NCBI RefSeq assembly: GCF_040112705.1
Contig: NZ_CP157804.1
Coordinates: forward strand, 3,032,001-3,096,000
DNA: 64,000 bases
Direction of reading: 5' to 3'
Source of the DNA: Flagellimonas sp. MMG031
GTDB taxonomy: Bacteria > Bacteroidota > Bacteroidia > Flavobacteriales > Flavobacteriaceae
Positions within the stretch are counted from its first letter, which is position 1, and every line of letters starts with the position of its first letter. The notes beneath the pieces were generated by a model, which saw nothing but the letters and a program-made list of their open reading frames with translations, was not told the DNA's origin and did not search any database. Positions 45,586-53,271 of the stretch are shown here, one piece after another. The position numbers and the translations under genes were made by a program.

Positions 45586-46248
45586 TTATTTTCTTTTGTC
45601 CTTACAGTCCTTATCAAACCCTACAAGGTTGAAAAGTTCCCGCATCCTTGACCTTACCCGGTTCCCATACCTTGCTTCCAGTTCCTGTGCATTGAGATTG
45701 GTAGTGGCGTGGGTCTTGATCTTATGGTCAGTGAACAGCTCATAGCGGGACAATAAGATCTCCCCCATGACATTGCACTCCTTTCCAAAATGGACCCCAT
45801 CGGGTTCCACACCCAGATCATCAAAACAAAAGGATTGGGAATTCCCGTAGTCCCCAATGATCTTAAAGCCCAAATGGTTGAAGCCAAAGACAATGTTCCT
45901 GGAGGGAATGACCTCATAAGGCCTTTGGTGGGGCACCATGAACTTGAACAGTTTCATCAGGCTGGTCTTCCCACAGCCTACCGGACCTGAGAGGAGAAGG
46001 CCCTTATCCACATCGATGCCCAACTGTTTGCAACGTTCCCTGTCCCGGATAAAGTAGAGACTGAGCTTGTACAGCATCTCCCTGTCCTCTCGATGGATCC
46101 TGAACTTCTTGCCGAACAGGAGTTTTCCCTTGGCATCGAGATAGACCAGTATCTTCTCGAAATCGTATTTGATCTCCCTGCCCTTCAGGGAGCCCAGTTC
46201 ATAACTTATGTCACCTTCGGTGATGATATGTGGGGCCTTAAAATTCAT
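45586..46248 (-). CDS. P-loop ATPase, DnaC/IstB-like
   Basis: 220 aa. Walker A LLLSGPVGCGKTSLMKL near residue 95, Walker B SFCFDDLGVEP near 141, sensor I-like THATTNLNAQELEARYG near 183, and arginine residues after (RVRSRMREL). Cytosolic AAA+ protein, possibly for helicase loading or element replication. Start overlaps the stop of the 46245 gene. Typical of flavobacterial conjugative elements, next to the tra operon. Confidence 0.82.
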   Translation of the reverse strand: MNFKAPHIITEGDISYELGSLKGREIKYDFEKILVYLDAKGKLLFGKKFRIHREDREMLYKLSLYFIRDRERCKQLGIDVDKGLLLSGPVGCGKTSLMKLFKFMVPHQRPYEVIPSRNIVFGFNHLGFKIIGDYGNSQSFCFDDLGVEPDGVHFGKECNVMGEILLSRYELFTDHKIKTHATTNLNAQELEARYGNRVRSRMRELFNLVGFDKDCKDKRK

Positions 46249-46784
46249 AACGGCTCATTGTAGTCTTTGTCTTTGCTGGTCCGCAAGTTGTCCAGATTTG
46301 GGACAGTGGGGGGATGTTCGGCAATGTTTTCTTCGATCTCAAAAACTTTCTTTTTCATTTTCTTTTGTTTCTTCCCGTTTGTATTGTTTTTAGTTGTTTG
46401 TATAAGTTTGTTTATAGGTACCAAAGCTTGTCCATTGCTTGTCCCGATTTTGGTACGGTACTGGTCCAGTACTTGTCCAGTACTTGTCCCAAAATCGAAC
46501 ATCTTGATCCGGCTGCCCTTGTAGGGATTGTGGGACGGGGAATACAGGATATAGTTCCAATGGCTGAGCTCTCGGATACAGCGGTGATAGGTCGATTTGG
46601 ACCCAATCTTGGCATAGGCCATGGCCTCTTCCCTACTGATATAGAACTCGGCCACAAAATAGTTTTGGTTCCACAATTGGAAGAGTCCAATATACAGGCT
46701 GATATGTGTCGGATTCAAGCGGTTGTCCTTGGCAAATTGGGCAAACACCCCGTTCAGGTGTTTGATATAATTGATGTCCTCCAC
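46245..46784 (-). CDS. Winged-helix replication-initiator-like protein
   Basis: 179 aa using GTG 46784, which lies directly after the HTH gene stop; an ATG at 46835 (196 aa) would overlap that gene by 50 bp. VEDINYIKHLNGVFAQFAKD starts the likely protein. SREEAMAYAKIGSKSTYHRC is a helix-turn-helix with downstream wing (YILYSPSHNPYKGSRIKMFD). The C-terminal 60 residues are low-complexity and Lys-rich. Seen in conjugative elements beside the AAA+ protein; an initiator or DNA-binding role is inferred. Confidence 0.7.
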   Translation of the reverse strand: MEDINYIKHLNGVFAQFAKDNRLNPTHISLYIGLFQLWNQNYFVAEFYISREEAMAYAKIGSKSTYHRCIRELSHWNYILYSPSHNPYKGSRIKMFDFGTSTGQVLDQYRTKIGTSNGQALVPINKLIQTTKNNTNGKKQKKMKKKVFEIEENIAEHPPTVPNLDNLRTSKDKDYNEPL

Positions 46785-46785
46785 C

Positions 46786-47064
46786 CTAGATACGGTTATG
46801 GACCTTGTTCTTTTCCAATACCTCCATGATCTCATGGTATTCGTAGTAGAGCACCCCTCCTATCTTGGTATAGGGCAGGGTCCCATTGATCCTTAGGTTT
46901 TGAAGGGTGCCCGGGGATATGCCCAAGAGGTCCCGCACCTCATTTGATTTGAGCCATTTTTTGTTGCGTTGTCCCTTTTCGTTCTGCAAAAGGTCCTTGA
47001 TGTCCTCCAACAGTTCTATCTTGAACTCCCTTAAATCTTCGGTGGTAATGATGGTCGCTCCCAT
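46786..47064 (-). CDS. Excisionase-type helix-turn-helix protein
   Basis: 92 aa. C-terminal MerR-like/HTH_17 domain with WLKSNEVRDLLGISPGTLQN and PYTKIGGVLYYEYHEIMEVL, preceded by a helical N-terminus. In related elements such proteins direct excision or repress integrase. It lies behind the palindrome region 47065-47348, where RteC or the protein itself may bind. Confidence 0.8.
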   Translation of the reverse strand: MGATIITTEDLREFKIELLEDIKDLLQNEKGQRNKKWLKSNEVRDLLGISPGTLQNLRINGTLPYTKIGGVLYYEYHEIMEVLEKNKVHNRI

Positions 47065-47174
47065 GTGTTTTGTGATTTAATAGGAAGGGCCACTACATGA
47101 TTTTCATGTCATTTGGTGACCCATCCACTGATTTGACTTTCTGGGACAAAACTCAAAAACAAAATTGAAAAAAC

Positions 47175-47198
47175 TTCCCAAGTTGGTACCAAGGTGGG
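47175..47198. promoter_or_regulatory. Partial palindrome TTCCCAAGTTGGTACCAA (copy 1)
   Basis: An imperfect copy of the 47313-47338 palindrome: the left 18 bp are identical, and the right side reads GGTGGG instead of CTTGGG. It is 111 bp before the HTH start codon and may be a second binding site for the same factor. Confidence 0.45.
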
Positions 47199-47312
47199 TG
47201 TTTTTTTCAATGCATAGGATTTGATGGTATTTGGTTGAATTTGACCTTTGTAAACCTATTGAAAACCTCAGAAAACCCATAATCCTGGCACTATGGCCCA
47301 TCAAAATGCAAA

Positions 47313-47338
47313 TTCCCAAGTTGGTACCAACTTGGGAA
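47313..47338. promoter_or_regulatory. 26-bp perfect palindrome between rteC and the HTH gene
   Basis: Half-site TTCCCAAGTTGGT followed directly by its complement ACCAACTTGGGAA, no spacer. It is 11 bp beyond the RteC stop (47349), with a second partial copy at 47175-47198. It could be an RteC operator, an rteC terminator, or an excision-related site. The repeat of 18 bp favours a protein-binding site over a terminator. Confidence 0.6.
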
Positions 47339-47348
47339 AAACTAAAAC

Positions 47349-48188
47349 TCATTCATCCAGGGAATCCATCCGTTGGTTGAGCATCTCAATGAGCTTGTCC
47401 AAAAAGCGGGTCTTACTGGTCTTTCGGGACCGGATATCAATAAAAGTGTGGTAGTAATTACCGAGGTCCACATTGTAAAAATGTTCAAAATGCGAGGCCA
47501 ACTCCTTGATGTCCGTGGTACCGCTATTGATGCATTTGCTGGATTGGAGTGCATATAAAAGTTCGATCAAATCGGTCTTGTTTCCGGTCCAGAAGAGTTT
47601 TGAAGGTTTTTCCATGGTCATGTTCTTTTGGGGTTCTAAATTGTTTTGTAGGTCATCCACCTCCTTTCTCAGGTACACGATGAGCATGTCATAGGCCATA
47701 ATCGTGGCCACGGTACCATCCTGACAGGTGGAAAACTGGTCATCGATCAAAAAGTGGAAGGATTCAAGGGGAAGCCTTAGATCTCGGTTCCCCCTAACAA
47801 AATATTGTTCGTCCAGGGACATCGCCCCACGACGGTAATAATTATAAAACTCCAGATTATCGTTAAAAAAGGTCTGGAACTTGTCAATCTGAAGTTGTAG
47901 GTACTTGATCTGTGCCGTATCATTTCCCCTAGGCCGCTTGCTCTCGATATTGAACAATTTTACATAATAGATCAGCTTACTAAAAATTTGGGGTTTGACA
48001 TGCTTAAAGAAGTAGATTTCGTCTGCTTGGGTATCAAAGGTCTTGCCCGTAATCTGTTTTTGTAGTTTTCGGATGCTCTTCTCCACAAGTACGATTCCCT
48101 TTTCCGCTTTGAAAAGGATATCCCCGTTCCCGCTTTCCAACGAATCCAATTGGCCTTCAAATTCTGATAGCAGCTTTTGGTATTTCAT
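47349..48188 (-). CDS. RteC-family regulator of conjugative transfer
   Basis: 279 aa. All-helical, with LDSLESGNGDILFKAEKGIV at the start, RGAMSLDEQYFVRG near residue 130 and FWTGNKTDLIELLYALQSSK near 205, characteristic of RteC. In CTnDOT RteC activates excision genes by binding an inverted repeat upstream of them. The start lies 12 bp beyond the stop of the oxoamine-synthase gene (48201). Confidence 0.85.
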   Translation of the reverse strand: MKYQKLLSEFEGQLDSLESGNGDILFKAEKGIVLVEKSIRKLQKQITGKTFDTQADEIYFFKHVKPQIFSKLIYYVKLFNIESKRPRGNDTAQIKYLQLQIDKFQTFFNDNLEFYNYYRRGAMSLDEQYFVRGNRDLRLPLESFHFLIDDQFSTCQDGTVATIMAYDMLIVYLRKEVDDLQNNLEPQKNMTMEKPSKLFWTGNKTDLIELLYALQSSKCINSGTTDIKELASHFEHFYNVDLGNYYHTFIDIRSRKTSKTRFLDKLIEMLNQRMDSLDE

Positions 48189-48200
48189 GACGATTTTCCA

Positions 48201-50606
48201 TTAATGCTGGCCTTCCATGATTCCGAGCAATTCCAGGATGAAATTGTCATTGGTCTGGAGATAGGCATATTTTTTCTCTACCGTTGCACCGAGTTTCCGT
48301 TTCTCAAAGGCAGCGGTCAACCCAAAATCGATTTTGGGAATGCCCAATCCAATGGCCCGTTCAATGGTCCGGTAGAGCAACTGGCGATAAATGGCAAACT
48401 CTTCCAGACCGTCATAATCCATACCCACAAAGGCCGGCACATAGACTTGCTTCAAGTTGGTATAGCAGAACATTACACCCACTATCTTTTCAGGTTGGTA
48501 TAATGAACAAAGGACAATAAACTCCCACAAATGGTTTTCGTTCATCTTTTCAAACAGGGAGTCCGGAAAGGAAAAGGTATTGAGCCCCAAATTTCTGGAC
48601 TGTACTTCCCCGAACAAGGATTTGACCTGTTCAATTTGATTTGTTGACATGGATGGGAGAACAACTGTCTTTGCCCTATCGAGATAGGGTTGGACATCCT
48701 TTCGAAAATGTCTTCTGTTTCTGGAGGACAATCTTTGCAAATAATCTTCCATGGAATCCACCTCGTCCAGGACAACATAACAGGAGTTGGGCATTTGCAC
48801 CCTTAAAAATCCCTGCCCGTAAAGCGGTTCGTTCCATGAAGTATCTTCACCAAAGTCACGTAACACGGTCATTTTGGCTCCAAACTGCTGTTCCAGTTTT
48901 TCCATGGTTGCCAATAGCTTGTCCCTGGCCTCCTTGCCCAACCTATGTGATGCATTCCAATACAGGTGATCACCTTCAGTGAACAGACAACCGAGGGACA
49001 GGACCATGGATGACAAATGGTAGGGATTTGTTTTCCTTTCCTCCTCAATGGCAGCAGAAATTTGTGCTTGTGCCAACATATCATCCTTCCAAAGGGAAAG
49101 CGTCACAAAGGTCATCAATACTGGTACCCCATCAGCATCCTTGATGACCACATATCGAAACAACCAATTATGTTCCTTTCTTGGGTTACCCTGGAATACC
49201 TCTTCCGAAAACTTCAGCCCCTCCCAATCGTAAACCCCCTGCCCACCTAAACTTTGGTTCCATTCTTCCTTTTCAACTTGATCAATGGTATCGAATACTT
49301 CAACGGTAAGTTCAGAGGATACTTTCGGTCCACTTAGGGTCCTTGGTTCCATTTTAAAGGCGTGGAATACCCTTTGGGCATCTGTCTGGGTATCTTCCAA
49401 TGCCTTTGGAAAATGATATTCCATGGCGTCCACCAATGCTTTGATTTCCTCTTTTTGGTTATGCCTTGAAATCGTAATCCTTACACCTGTATTCTTTACA
49501 GGTACTGCTGGAAAGATACCGAGATTGACAAAGAAGCCCTCCCCCATCAAACGGTTCACAAAATTGTACCCGGTCTTGGGCATACCGGTCCCGATATAGA
49601 ACACCGGTGATTCATTTCTATCGATCAAGGGAAGTTCCGTTATCAAAAGGCAATCATTGAAATAATCGATACGTTCCCTCAATTCTTGTTGAAGCACATA
49701 AATCTCCGGGGATAGATGGATTTGTGCCGAGGCCATGGCAGCAGCTACCGAGGCTGGTTCCAATTGGGCAGAAAAGGTCAACGGTCCACCAAAGGTCTTG
49801 ATCTTATCATATAGTTGTGGGTTGGAACAGGCCAATACTGCACCACTGGCCCCAAAAGTCTTGCTCAGGGTACCGAAGAGCAATACATTTTCGGGCAATT
49901 CCCCCAATTGGTCCAACACATATCCGGTACCATTCCTTCCCACCCAACTCATGCCATGAACATCATCGAAATAAAAATGCAATTGGGAATATTTCTTTGC
50001 CAACCCCATCAGTTCCTTAACCGGGGCATAATCCCCGTACATGGAATAAATGCCATCGGCCATATACCAAATCCTGCCTTTGGAATGTTGGTACTTTTTA
50101 ATCTTGTCCTCCAACATTTCCAAATGGTTATGCCGGATCATTTCGATGGGAACACTCCGGGTTTTTAGCATTTTGGCCGCATTCTGTACACTCCAATGGA
50201 CCTGGTGGTCCAGAATGATTACGTCGTCATCATCCACGGCACTTGGAATGACACCTAAGTGCCCAAGGGTACTGTTTTTGGTAATGACAATGGGATAGCC
50301 ATACATTTCGGAAATCGAGTTTTCCAATTCCTCATATAACGGATTGGAGATATAGGATTTGGATAAGGGAAATTGCGTCCCATAGCTATCAATGGCCTCC
50401 TTGGCGGCCTTTTTCAATCTGGAATCCTGTTCCAGCCCTAAATAACCCGTGGTCCCAAAATGGTACAGTTCCCTACCCCCGACTTCTATCGTCCTTCCTG
50501 AAAAAGACTTTCCTTCGGCATAAAGGTGCAATACCCCAGCTTGTTTTGCATCGGTGAATACTTCATGTACAGTGTTCAAAAAATTGTGGTGTTTGATCTT
50601 GGCCAT
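48201..50606 (-). CDS. Alpha-oxoamine synthase fused to a C-terminal GNAT domain
   Basis: 801 aa from ATG 50606; an upstream in-frame start (50666) adds a hydrophobic 20-mer and is less likely. Residues about 1-395 are a class II PLP-dependent alpha-oxoamine synthase like 8-amino-7-oxononanoate synthase or serine palmitoyltransferase: YHFGTTGYLGLEQDSRL, YFDDVHGMSWVGRNG, and the PLP Lys in FGTLSKTFGASGAV near residue 246. After about 430 comes a GNAT/BioF2-like acetyltransferase region with YLQRLSSRNRRHFRKDVQP. A fusion of the two suggests an aminoketone or N-acylated product made from an amino acid and acyl-CoA, for example a lipid or signal. Divergent from DUF7793. Confidence 0.88.
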   Translation of the reverse strand: MAKIKHHNFLNTVHEVFTDAKQAGVLHLYAEGKSFSGRTIEVGGRELYHFGTTGYLGLEQDSRLKKAAKEAIDSYGTQFPLSKSYISNPLYEELENSISEMYGYPIVITKNSTLGHLGVIPSAVDDDDVIILDHQVHWSVQNAAKMLKTRSVPIEMIRHNHLEMLEDKIKKYQHSKGRIWYMADGIYSMYGDYAPVKELMGLAKKYSQLHFYFDDVHGMSWVGRNGTGYVLDQLGELPENVLLFGTLSKTFGASGAVLACSNPQLYDKIKTFGGPLTFSAQLEPASVAAAMASAQIHLSPEIYVLQQELRERIDYFNDCLLITELPLIDRNESPVFYIGTGMPKTGYNFVNRLMGEGFFVNLGIFPAVPVKNTGVRITISRHNQKEEIKALVDAMEYHFPKALEDTQTDAQRVFHAFKMEPRTLSGPKVSSELTVEVFDTIDQVEKEEWNQSLGGQGVYDWEGLKFSEEVFQGNPRKEHNWLFRYVVIKDADGVPVLMTFVTLSLWKDDMLAQAQISAAIEEERKTNPYHLSSMVLSLGCLFTEGDHLYWNASHRLGKEARDKLLATMEKLEQQFGAKMTVLRDFGEDTSWNEPLYGQGFLRVQMPNSCYVVLDEVDSMEDYLQRLSSRNRRHFRKDVQPYLDRAKTVVLPSMSTNQIEQVKSLFGEVQSRNLGLNTFSFPDSLFEKMNENHLWEFIVLCSLYQPEKIVGVMFCYTNLKQVYVPAFVGMDYDGLEEFAIYRQLLYRTIERAIGLGIPKIDFGLTAAFEKRKLGATVEKKYAYLQTNDNFILELLGIMEGQH

Positions 50607-50680
50607 TTTATTTGATTTTATTTGTGATAAAAAGAAACGTATTTTGTAAGTTGATAAAGCATACATATTCCAATTAATCC

Positions 50681-50713
50681 TTTTCAGATAACAAATACTC
50701 CTTTTCAGATAAC
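50681..50713. promoter_or_regulatory. Tandem TTTTCAGATAAC repeats in the oxoamine-synthase/DUF7793 divergent promoter
   Basis: TTTTCAGATAAC at 50681-50692 and again at 50702-50713, a 21-bp period, 75 bp upstream of the minus-strand start at 50606 and 92 bp upstream of the plus-strand start at 50805. Adjacent AAATACTCC also recurs at 52164-52195. Fits AraC-type direct-repeat binding, probably by the PAS-AraC regulator two genes away. Confidence 0.65.
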
Positions 50714-50804
50714 TTAAACCCTTTTATTAAGCTAAATAGCCCTCCTGTATAAAAATCAATTGCAGTAATTTTGTAAATTGATTGCGCTAACCAGTTTTCC
50801 GGAG

Positions 50805-51191
50805 ATGAAAAAAACACATGAAAACCGCTATGCCATATATCTGTTGACCGATGACCTATTACATATTATTTACAAGAAAGTGCCTTGTATCAATCGTAAG
50901 GCGGCACAACTCATAGTCAAGGATCGTATGGAATTACAAGAAGGTAAAGCGATGCCGGTGCTATGCGATATACGGGAGGTCAGGAATATCGATAAGGCCG
51001 CAAGGGACTATTTGGCTTTGGAAGGTTCCCTTTGGATCGAGAAACTGGCCTTTTTGATCGATCCGCCAGTTACGGATATGATAAGCTCCATTTATCTGGA
51101 CACCCATTCCCAGAAGGTTCCTACACAATCCTTTACCAAAAAAGCGGAGGCACTGGCCTATTTGGACATTAGGGAAACCGATGATAACTAA
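50805..51191 (+). CDS. DUF7793-type (STAS/SpoIIAA-like) protein
   Basis: 128 aa from ATG 50805 (a TTG at 50778 also lies in frame). LIVKDRMELQEGKAMPVLCD and RDYLALEGSLWIEKLAFLID are the recognisable DUF7793 signature; alternating strands and helices fit a SpoIIAA/STAS-like fold. Function unknown; placed before the PAS-AraC regulator it may be a regulatory partner. Confidence 0.78.
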   Translation: MKKTHENRYAIYLLTDDLLHIIYKKVPCINRKAAQLIVKDRMELQEGKAMPVLCDIREVRNIDKAARDYLALEGSLWIEKLAFLIDPPVTDMISSIYLDTHSQKVPTQSFTKKAEALAYLDIRETDDN

Positions 51192-51209
51192 CCAATTTAA
51201 TGAAAGCAT

Positions 51210-52136
51210 ATGCCGAACAGCGATGACTTTAGGGTAAAACGGATACAAAAGATGCTCTTGGAAATGGCCAAGGGCAATTTCTTCTATAGCATTGAACCCA
51301 TGGACAAGAATGACAATATTGCTTCTTTGGTGGTCATGCTGAACATGGTCAATGAGGAAATAGGGGCGGCCTTTATCCATCAAGGTTTTGCAAACGCTCA
51401 CAACACCCCACAATGTGTCGTCCAACTGTCCATGATCTTAGATGGGAATGGTCACATCGAATTGCTCACCAACGGCACATGCTCCCTATTGTCCAATCCT
51501 CCTAAGAATCTAATCGGAAAACATATCACTGAATTCATGACCGAAAGGTCCCGGGGAAGGTGGACCAAGAAAATGGCAAAACATTTGAAACGGGAGCGGT
51601 CTGAAACGGTATTGTTCCTAGAATTCATTACCAACGATGGTCTTTTGCTGGCCAAGGATTGTCAAATATCGGTATATCAGGCCTTGGATGGGAGCGGTCA
51701 AAAAACCCTGTTGAACTCCGTCTTCTTTTCCAAGGGGGAACCTTTTGAAACGGGGCTGCCCAAAAATAAACTCAAAGTAACCAAGGGCATCAAGGAGCAT
51801 AAGGTCACGTTGACGCCAGAGGACATCCAAATCATCAGGGACGTTCATGATATGATCATCAACAATCTGGACAAAGACCTTCCCACCTTGCAGGATCTTG
51901 CCCGTCAGAAGGGTACCAACGAGTACAAACTGAAATATGGCTTCAAACAAATCTATGGTACGACCATTTTTAGATTTCTGATCAGGGAACGTCTTCGAAT
52001 GGCAAGGACCCTGATCCAGCACAGCTCTTTAACGATAAAGCAAATCATCCAAATGACCGGCTTTAAGAGCAAGACCCATTTTTCAAGGGCATTCAAGGAC
52101 AAATATGGAATGTCCCCTACGGATTTAAGGTTGTAA
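51210..52136 (+). CDS. PAS-domain AraC-family transcriptional regulator
   Basis: 308 aa. Residues about 20-165 resemble a PAS sensor (SMILDGNGHIELLTNGTCSL, GRWTKKMAKHLKR), 205-308 an AraC DNA-binding domain with two helix-turn-helix units (DLARQKGTNEYKLKYGFKQI and IIQMTGFKSKTHFSRAFKDK). Cytosolic. 18 bp after DUF7793 in the same operon. The 21-bp tandem repeats at 50681-50713 and 52164-52195 are its probable operators. Ligand unknown. Confidence 0.88.
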   Translation: MPNSDDFRVKRIQKMLLEMAKGNFFYSIEPMDKNDNIASLVVMLNMVNEEIGAAFIHQGFANAHNTPQCVVQLSMILDGNGHIELLTNGTCSLLSNPPKNLIGKHITEFMTERSRGRWTKKMAKHLKRERSETVLFLEFITNDGLLLAKDCQISVYQALDGSGQKTLLNSVFFSKGEPFETGLPKNKLKVTKGIKEHKVTLTPEDIQIIRDVHDMIINNLDKDLPTLQDLARQKGTNEYKLKYGFKQIYGTTIFRFLIRERLRMARTLIQHSSLTIKQIIQMTGFKSKTHFSRAFKDKYGMSPTDLRL

Positions 52137-52163
52137 AATCCTTAAAATCATATATTTACTCCG

Positions 52164-52195
52164 TTTCAGATAACAAATACTCCCTTAGAGATACA
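52164..52195. promoter_or_regulatory. Tandem TTTCAGATAAC repeats upstream of the MauE-like gene
   Basis: A 20-bp segment starting TTTCAGATAAC at 52164-52183 is identical to the repeat in the 50.7-kb promoter, followed at a 21-bp period by a degenerate copy (TTAGAGATAC, 52185-52194). It lies 38-69 bp before the start at 52233. Confidence 0.65.
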
Positions 52196-52232
52196 TCAGA
52201 CTACCGAACTTTGTCATATCAAATCAAAGGAT

Positions 52233-52685
52233 ATGTCACACAAAGGAATCTACTCCAAACTTATTACCCTGTTCAGCCTTTTGCTGACCATTCTATTCAT
52301 GTATACAGCGGTAAGTAAACTGAACCATTTGGATCTCTTTCAATGGCGCCTGGAACGGATGCCTTATATTTCATCCTATGCCTCTTTGATCTCATGGGCC
52401 GTGCCCTTTTTGGAGCTGGTGATCGCAGGCCTATTGTGGTTTCCTAAATACCGAACCATGTCACTTTATGCCAGCTTAATCTTATTGGGCTCATTCACCA
52501 CCTATATCATTGTAGTGTTAAAGTACAGTGAGTCCATCCCCTGTTCCTGTGGCGGGGTCATTTCAGCCTTGAGGTGGAAGGACCATGTAATATTGAATAT
52601 CTCCTTTATGGTGCTTTCCCTATTGGGAATCCTTTGGTCAAAGAAACAAAACAACATCCAAATAAATCAAAATACTGTGCAGTAG
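52233..52685 (+). CDS. MauE/DoxX-like redox-associated membrane protein
   Basis: 150 aa, four helices (for example LITLFSLLLTILFMYTAVSK; WAVPFLELVIAGLLWF). The loop SIPCSCGG has a C-x-C-G. MauE-type proteins support disulfide formation in exported partner proteins. Here the partner could be the DUF6520 peptide encoded 52 bp downstream, which has two cysteines. Confidence 0.8.
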   Translation: MSHKGIYSKLITLFSLLLTILFMYTAVSKLNHLDLFQWRLERMPYISSYASLISWAVPFLELVIAGLLWFPKYRTMSLYASLILLGSFTTYIIVVLKYSESIPCSCGGVISALRWKDHVILNISFMVLSLLGILWSKKQNNIQINQNTVQ

Positions 52686-52737
52686 GGGAAGCCGAAAACC
52701 TAGAAAAGAGTAGGCATTAACTTTTATACTAAGTATT

Positions 52738-52974
52738 ATGAAATCTAATTTTTTAAAACTTGTTTTACCGGCCTTCGCCATTCTGTTGGCGGTTGGCCTA
52801 GCCTTTGCCACAGAGGAAAGCAATCTTCCTTATGTGGGCTATATCGCAACCCAATCCGGGTATGCTGAAATTCAAACAGATTGTCCCAATCTTAGTGGGG
52901 GGTACTGTTATGATGGACTTAATCAGGTGTTCAATGACAGTGGGTTGACAGACCCTAAGCGTACATGGGATTAA
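52738..52974 (+). CDS. DUF6520-type secreted small peptide
   Basis: 78 aa. Signal peptide (LVLPAFAILLAVGLAFA, cleavage near TEESN), leaving about 52 residues with two Cys (QTDCPNLSGGYCYDG). I recognise the family as DUF6520 of Flavobacteriia by its N-terminal signature. Predicted periplasmic or secreted, with one disulfide. Terminator directly downstream. Function unknown. Confidence 0.75.
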   Translation: MKSNFLKLVLPAFAILLAVGLAFATEESNLPYVGYIATQSGYAEIQTDCPNLSGGYCYDGLNQVFNDSGLTDPKRTWD

Positions 52975-52996
52975 ACACCATAATACGTTTGTCAAG

Positions 52997-53030
52997 ATGA
53001 GGCTGTCCTTTTGGACAGCCTCATTATTTT
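52997..53030 (+). terminator. Terminator after the DUF6520 gene
   Basis: ATGAGGCTGTCC (52997-53008), TTTT loop, GGACAGCCTCAT (53013-53024), then TATTTT. A perfect 12-bp stem, 23 bp beyond the stop. Clear intrinsic terminator for the plus-strand unit. Confidence 0.93.
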
Positions 53031-53190
53031 ATGAAAAGCCATTCCAAAATCAACTAATTGCACTGCCCGATGCAACACCACATGTCGACACAAATGATCT
53101 TCTGTACTATAGGCCTGGCCACAAATCATTATTTCAAAGTGGCGCCAAAAAGCTTGGTTGACCCGTTAAGGTTGCCATATCCTTCCTGAT

Positions 53191-53225
53191 AAAAAAAGCC
53201 GCCCAGAAATTGCTTTCCAGACGAC
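53191..53225 (-). terminator. Terminator after the metalloprotease gene
   Basis: On the minus strand GTCGTCTGGAAA-GCAA-TTTCTGGGCGGC forms a 12-bp stem with four G-U pairs and a GNRA tetraloop, followed by TTTTTTT (53197-53191). It is 47 bp beyond the stop at 53272. Together with the plus-strand terminator at 52997 it closes two converging transcripts; the stretch between them (53031-53190) shows nothing else. Confidence 0.8.
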
Positions 53226-53271
53226 TTGATCACTAATTCAAAAAAAATGATCTACTATAAAAAAAGAAAGG

